From VBOC01 sp964512655 (GTDB lineage Bacteria > Bacteroidota > Ignavibacteria > UBA10030 > SZUA-254), in the NCBI GenBank assembly GCA_964512655.1, contig CAZEJT010000003.1, positions 310,001 to 374,000 on the forward strand: a DNA stretch of 64,000 nucleotides, in the 5' to 3' direction. This document shows, one piece after another, positions 59,720-64,000 of this stretch. The number at the start of each line of letters is the position of its first letter. The stretch's first letter is position 1. The notes under the pieces were generated by a model, which saw only the letters and a list, made by a program, of their open reading frames with translations, searched no databases and was not told where the DNA came from. The position numbers were made by a program, and so were the translations under genes.

Positions 59720-61900
59720 GTGAGTCCATTGATTACCAAGATCAAATTTGATCTAGAAAATTGTTATGGAATTAAGAAGTTAACTCAAGAAATGGATTTT
59801 ACGGATCCAAAAGTAATTGCCATTTACGCGCCGAACGGCTCGATGAAGACTTCACTCGCTGAGACTTTCTTGGACTTGAGTAGTAGCCAACCTTCAATCG
59901 ATAGGTACTTTCCCGTCCGAAAGTCTAAGCGCTCGATCACTGACCAGGCAAACCTTGACATTCCGCCGGAAACAGTTCTATCAATTCGGCCTTATGATGA
60001 AGAATTAAGACCGTCCGAGGAAATCTGCGTTTTGCTTGTCGACAAAGAGAAAAGAGCTGAGTTTGAAGAGATTCATAAGAAGGTAAATGACGCGAAGGAG
60101 GGATTTCTAAGGGAGGTAGCGGACATATCCAAATCAAAGAAGAACTTGGAGAAAGAAATCTCCGCTGCTTTCACCCCCCGCGACGATCGATTTATCGACG
60201 CCCTAAAACGCATACAATCTGAAGTCGAAAGCCAATCAGATGTGCAGTTCGCAGACATTTTATATGACCAGGTATTTGATGAAAAGACGCTCGCGTTCTT
60301 GGGAACAATCGATATCCAGTCGGTTATTCAAGAGTATATCAAGAAATATAACGAGTTACTTGAAGCATCAGTATTCTTTAGAAAAGGCGTATTCAATTAT
60401 TTCAACGGTGCAGAGATCGCAAAGGTTTTGGCAAAAAATGGCTTCTTCAAGGCAAATCATTCGGTCACACTAAAGGGCGCGAATTCAACAAAAGTAATAA
60501 CGAATGAAAAAGAGCTGGAACAGGTAATTGATGATGAGAAGAAACAGATCCTGACGGACAAAGAGCTCAGGAAACGATTCGATAACCTTCAAGCAAAAAT
60601 AGAGAAGAATGATGGGCTGAGAAAATTTGGGGAGTATTTATCAAACAATGAAAAGATCTTGCCACAGTTGTCTAATCTTGCAGAGTTCAAGCAAAACGTT
60701 TTGAAATCATATTTCAAAACGAAGATAGACTCATTTCACCATCTCCTGGAAGAGCACCATAACGTCGAAAAGAGGGCTGAGGAAATTCGAACTGCAGCCA
60801 AAGAGCAACAAACACTCTGGGAGAAGGCTATTGACACCTTTAATGAACGGTTTCATGTCCCATTCAAACTCGTTGCAAAAAACAGGATCGATGTCATTCT
60901 TGGACAAGATAAGGCATTAACTCTAGATTTCATCTTTAGCGACGACGGCCAATCGACTTCCGTAACCGAGGACAAATTACTCGAGGGGTTAAGCACTGGG
61001 GAGCGCAAGGCATTTTACGTCCTCAACATAATTTTTGAGGTTGAACGGCGCAAGATCAATGGCCAAGAGACGATTTTCGTGATCGATGATCTTGCTGACT
61101 CCTTTGACTATAAGAACAAGTATGCGATCATCGAGTATCTGGAGGAGATTTCTAAGAATGAAAACTTCTATCAAATAATTTTGACTCACAATTTTGATTT
61201 CTTTCGTACTATCCAGAGCAGGTATGTAAAATACTCGCACTGCTACTTAGCTTATAAGTCCAAGGAGAAGGTCTTCTTTGAGAAGGCAACCGGAATCCGC
61301 AATCCCTTCATCCTTGATTGGAAAAAGAAATTCTTCGCCGACGACAAAATCCGGATTGCTTGCATCCCGTTCATTCGAAACATCGTTGAATATACCAAGG
61401 GTGATAATGATCCGGATTACAAAACACTGACCTCATTGTTACACTTCAAGACCGATACGGATATCATCACAGATGGCGATTTGGCCGAAGTATTCCGTCA
61501 TCATTTTGGTGGTACCGATGACGTTCCGAAGAAAAGCACGAGAGTTGTTGACATTATCAATGCAGAAATGAGTAAATGCCAAACTGCTCCTGAGGGGATA
61601 AACTTCGAGAATAAGATAGTTCTGTCAATTGCGATTAGACTTCAAGTGGAACGATTCATGACAAAGAGGATAAATGACGCCACGAAAACTTCTAACATTG
61701 AAGAAAACCAAACAAGAAAACTTGCAGAAATATATAAAACGGCATTCCCCACGGAGATCAAAAATATCGAAATCATTGACAAGGTGATTTTGATGACGCC
61801 AGAGAATATCCATTTGAATTCCTTCATGTACGAGCCGATTCTCGATATGTCCGATGAACACCTAAAAGATCTTTGCAAACAAGTCTATAGTCTGAAGTAG
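59720..61900 (+). CDS. ABC/AAA-type ATPase with atypical Walker A, defence-associated type
   Basis: The 726-residue protein starts with ATG 59720 or close; the ATPase halves are split by a coiled coil, as in SMC/RloC-like proteins. Walker A is APNGSMKTS near residue 40, with alanine and methionine where GxxGxGK expects glycines. The signature is LSTGERKAFYVLN near 424, Walker B IFVIDDLADSFDYKN near 455, and the H-loop LTHNFDFFRT near 489. The C-terminal ~200 residues (FIRNIVEYTKG … NIHLNSFMYEPILDMSD) are the presumed effector part. Similar ATPases act in phage defence; the outcome cannot be told. Base composition is AT-rich compared with the core. Confidence 0.82.
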   Translation: MSPLITKIKFDLENCYGIKKLTQEMDFTDPKVIAIYAPNGSMKTSLAETFLDLSSSQPSIDRYFPVRKSKRSITDQANLDIPPETVLSIRPYDEELRPSEEICVLLVDKEKRAEFEEIHKKVNDAKEGFLREVADISKSKKNLEKEISAAFTPRDDRFIDALKRIQSEVESQSDVQFADILYDQVFDEKTLAFLGTIDIQSVIQEYIKKYNELLEASVFFRKGVFNYFNGAEIAKVLAKNGFFKANHSVTLKGANSTKVITNEKELEQVIDDEKKQILTDKELRKRFDNLQAKIEKNDGLRKFGEYLSNNEKILPQLSNLAEFKQNVLKSYFKTKIDSFHHLLEEHHNVEKRAEEIRTAAKEQQTLWEKAIDTFNERFHVPFKLVAKNRIDVILGQDKALTLDFIFSDDGQSTSVTEDKLLEGLSTGERKAFYVLNIIFEVERRKINGQETIFVIDDLADSFDYKNKYAIIEYLEEISKNENFYQIILTHNFDFFRTIQSRYVKYSHCYLAYKSKEKVFFEKATGIRNPFILDWKKKFFADDKIRIACIPFIRNIVEYTKGDNDPDYKTLTSLLHFKTDTDIITDGDLAEVFRHHFGGTDDVPKKSTRVVDIINAEMSKCQTAPEGINFENKIVLSIAIRLQVERFMTKRINDATKTSNIEENQTRKLAEIYKTAFPTEIKNIEIIDKVILMTPENIHLNSFMYEPILDMSDEHLKDLCKQVYSLK

Positions 61901-62256
61901 GGCTAGAAGTGGTAGGTTGAACTTCCCACCAGATGGGTCCACTATCTGTGCTCCCGACAGATAATTTCCTTTTGCGTCCACCCGATAATCTTGGAACGTG
62001 TTCAATTTTGCACCCAATAGGTGAATGTTCCCGATAAGATTTATTCAGACCCTGCGCGCTTTAGCTGATCCTCCGTTCTTTCAAAAATATTCTACGTAGG
62101 TCGTCAATATCTGTCCGTACGAACTTCTGCCCGCTAGGAGGCTGGTCTATCAATCCTATCCCAAAGTGGATGTATCCAATTGCACACCGTGGTTTTTGGC
62201 ATCATTGCACTCCGTTGTATCGCTGCGAACCCTACTTTTTTGACCAGGAGGGCCGT
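61901..62256. other. Stretch without a recognised gene
   Basis: About 356 bp between the ATPase stop and the small minus-strand gene. An imperfect inverted pair near 61909-61930 (GGTAGGTTGAACTTCCCACC) is the only structure noticed. No frame with a ribosome site was seen; a 78-codon plus-strand frame at 62170 overlaps the minus-strand gene and was not called. Confidence 0.4.
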
Positions 62257-62463
62257 TTAGCTGAAATTCGGCAGGGACCTTTCTCGCATAAATATCCTAT
62301 GCATATCATCACTTCCGCTCCCGATGAATTTTCGGTGTCTCCTGTCTCGTTCATCCAGCTGCATTTTGTGGCGAATCCGCTCCTTGCCGGATTCTTCACT
62401 GATTAGCTTGCCGTATCGTCCTGAGGGCGATTCCGTGTGATGTGGATCTGTTAGAATTGCCAT
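62257..62463 (-). CDS. Small charged protein, 68 residues
   Basis: ATG 62463 has AAGGAGG 5 bp upstream, the strongest ribosome site in this part of the window. The product is very polar and rich in charged residues (DPHHTESPSGRYGKLISEES … RERSLPNFS). It begins 12 bp after the 139-residue gene stops, on the same strand, so it is co-transcribed. No family is recognised. Confidence 0.6.
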   Translation of the reverse strand: MAILTDPHHTESPSGRYGKLISEESGKERIRHKMQLDERDRRHRKFIGSGSDDMHRIFMRERSLPNFS

Positions 62464-62475
62464 GTTTTCCTCCTT

Positions 62476-62895
62476 TCAAAAACGGAAGCTGGCCAGGTAA
62501 TCGTATTTCTTCCGATTGGCGATGTTCAGAATACCTGTAGAGCTGTCTGGTAGTTGTTCAAATTTGAATCCTAAATAGAGCGCAGCTGCAATGAATGCGC
62601 CTTCGCGGATATAATTATCCCTTACACCGTGCTCAGCAAGCCAATGTTCGGCTTCATGCTTAATAACGTATGTAGTACCGCGTTTCTTATTCACGGTTGG
62701 CCGTCTTCTTAAACTTCTCAGGTACCCGATCGAGTTTAAGAATTGCCCATAGCACGTTTCTAGATCCTTGCGGGCTTTACTAAACACTGCTTTTCGCTCG
62801 GCGGGCGTGTTGTAACTGATCTCCTGGACACCCATGCCGTGAGTTGTGAGCTTGGGATATCGTTGTATGAAGTTTAGATAATCTGTTTCTGTCAT
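62476..62895 (-). CDS. Element-associated protein, 139 residues, unknown function
   Basis: The 139-residue protein (MTETDYLNFIQRYP … HEAEHWLAEHG … KYDYLASFRF) is basic in the centre (RSLRRRPTVNKKRG) and could bind DNA. The iteron-like array lies directly upstream, in what would be its promoter region. No family is recognised with confidence. Confidence 0.65.
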   Translation of the reverse strand: MTETDYLNFIQRYPKLTTHGMGVQEISYNTPAERKAVFSKARKDLETCYGQFLNSIGYLRSLRRRPTVNKKRGTTYVIKHEAEHWLAEHGVRDNYIREGAFIAAALYLGFKFEQLPDSSTGILNIANRKKYDYLASFRF

Positions 62896-62942
62896 ATGAT
62901 ATTTGTTTTCCTTTTTGATTGCATTTGTACGGCCTTTCGGCT

Positions 62943-63240
62943 GGTTACATACGGTTACATGAACCTTGTAACCGGAAAAATGGCGATTCTGAACTGCATT
63001 CCTGAAAAATCGACCTTTTTTTCTCCGGTTACATCGGTTACATGATTATGGGGGTACACCCTCACCTTTTTATGAGGTCGTATTTTACAGAGCGAATGAC
63101 TGATTCTATTATTAAGGGTGTATCATTTCTTGTAACTCGTGTAACCAACATATTTTTACTCATTATTTGCTTATTCTACTCTGCTTTCGCAGATTTGGCG
63201 GTTACATCGGTCATGTAACCGGATGTAACCAAATGTAACC
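62943..63240. repeat. Iteron-like array of GGTTACAT/ATGTAACC
   Basis: Ten copies, most 8 bp: GGTTACAT at 62943, 62953, 63027, 63036 and 63200; ATGTAACC at 63213, 63223 and 63233; the shorter TGTAACC at 62967 and 63140; plus one mismatched TGTAACT at 63131. Spacing within clusters is exactly 10 bp (62943/62953 and 63213/63223/63233) or 9 bp, about one helical turn. Both orientations occur, forming palindromes. It sits between the primase-like gene and the 139-residue gene; it may be a replication origin or operator. Confidence 0.75.
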
Positions 63241-63244
63241 GGAA

Positions 63245-64000
63245 TTATTCTATACCGAATCCTTCCAGGTTTATGCCCGCATTCTTAGCCTCAAGAACGT
63301 CCACAACCAAAGCTCGGACCGTCTTGCCGTTAAACTTCACCGCATGGTCTGACGCAATGATGTATGGGCATTCTGCAAACAAGCGCAGATATGATTCCTT
63401 GTCCAGGAGATCGCCTTCAAAATCTGTATGTTTTGCGTATTGCTTAAAGTCTGGGAATATCTTGTTGAAGTTGATCACGAGCGCGTCGACCGTATGGGTC
63501 CGCGCTTTGTTGTTCATCCTCATCCGTTTATACTCCTGGTTTTCTCTTATGAAGCATTCACGGCCATTCGGATCTCTGGTTGCGCTCGACATGCCGCTCA
63601 GGAACACTTCCGGTTTTTCCTTCATGGCAATGATCGACAATTCGTTGATTAACTGGTCCACAGCAGACTGAACAAATCCGCTGTTTGATCCTGTAACCTC
63701 CTTTAGCTGATGGTCGAGTATACACGCTGTATTAATTGTTGGCACAGTGACGCCGTTTGCCAGGCCACACTTTCGGAATAGTTCCATACCGAGCACCATG
63801 ACTGCAAGGTTATCAACTATTCTTGGCGCAACGGTTATCGATCCGAAATGCTGTTCCACTTGGGTTCTAGCCGCGTTAAACATCTGCGGGATATCTTGCT
63901 GTAAGCAGAATTGTATATATCGTGGCATAAATCCTTCTAATGGCAGTTGCCACAGACGCTTAAACGCCTCTTGCATATTTTTGTCCTTCTTTACCGTCTG
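63245..64000 (-). CDS. Primase/replication-like protein, C-terminal fragment cut by window edge
   Basis: The frame is open from base 64000, so the true start is beyond the window; the ATG at 63976 lies within the visible part and is probably internal. The 243+ residues contain a helical segment (FGSITVAPRIVDNLAVMVLGMELF) and VRALVVDVLEAKNAGINLEG. This resembles the C-terminal tail region of phage/plasmid primase-helicase proteins, where a conserved R-x-x-N-hydrophobic segment follows the helicase. The assignment is from overall look and position next to an iteron array, so moderate at best. Confidence 0.5.
   Translation of the reverse strand, partial: QTVKKDKNMQEAFKRLWQLPLEGFMPRYIQFCLQQDIPQMFNAARTQVEQHFGSITVAPRIVDNLAVMVLGMELFRKCGLANGVTVPTINTACILDHQLKEVTGSNSGFVQSAVDQLINELSIIAMKEKPEVFLSGMSSATRDPNGRECFIRENQEYKRMRMNNKARTHTVDALVINFNKIFPDFKQYAKHTDFEGDLLDKESYLRLFAECPYIIASDHAVKFNGKTVRALVVDVLEAKNAGINLEGFGIE

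Noticed and set aside
62943..63240. CRISPR array
   Set aside because: Units are only 8 bp, occur in both orientations and are spaced by 1-2 bases; no spacers of 30 bp and no cas genes.
34750..64000. Direct repeat of the tRNA-fMet 3' end as a far attachment site
   Set aside because: Reading through, no second copy of the T-arm/acceptor segment was found in this window; the far end may lie beyond 64 kb.

Overview
The left half (about 1-34.6 kb) looks like core chromosome of a free-living member of the Bacteroidota/Ignavibacteria (FCB) group. The evidence is a 1,500-residue secreted protein ending in a type IX secretion (T9SS) sorting domain, a PorV-like and a FadL-like outer-membrane protein, a serine-palmitoyltransferase locus and typical Bacteroidota-style lipoproteins. 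No species can be named from the sequence alone.

Core layout, left to right. A compact minus-strand operon (8.8 kb back to 1.9 kb) encodes a HisA-like barrel, PurE, a PfkB-family kinase, DapB, DapA, DapD, an RmlD-like reductase and SerS, with stop/start overlaps at most junctions. An ABC exporter, truncated by the window edge, lies downstream. Next come a giant T9SS-exported esterase-like protein, a TolB-like lipoprotein and a VWA/MoxR pair. Three plus-strand envelope genes, a penicillin acylase, a sirtuin and a pyruvate kinase follow. Then a minus-strand PorV-like protein sits beside two tiny lipoproteins that are little more than a T9SS-tail-like domain. UspA and IlvE precede a GNAT protein, serine palmitoyltransferase and an SDR, which together look like a ceramide-type sphingolipid locus. 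GC-rich palindromic repeats (consensus around GTAGGCGCCGGCTTTAGCCGGCG) dot the intergenic gaps, and one copy sits inside the penicillin acylase gene.

At 34.7 kb an initiator tRNA-fMet with its own promoter and terminator is abutted by a large serine recombinase whose stop codon lies antisense inside the tRNA T-loop. From here to the end of the window the content is accessory: small orphan genes, an orphan response regulator, and an overlapping five-gene restriction-modification operon (Vsr, C5-methyltransferase, MORC/MutL-type ATPase, Z1 helicase-like protein, PD-(D/E)XK protein). A phage-like DNA module follows (DUF932, stand-alone WGR, ATP-dependent ligase, 24-residue peptide, Gam-like, basic/OB-like protein, papain-fold protein), then a strongly structured intergenic RNA, RmuC, an ABC-type ATPase with an unusual Walker A, and finally a primase-like fragment preceded by an iteron-like array.

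I read 34.7 kb to beyond 64 kb as one or more integrated elements inserted next to tRNA-fMet, carrying a defence operon. The right boundary is not visible. The most unusual items are the possible pseudoknot/switch RNA at 54.06-54.17 kb, the repeat insertions in the acylase spacer, the iteron array, the solitary sorting-domain lipoproteins and the MORC-Z1 restriction operon.
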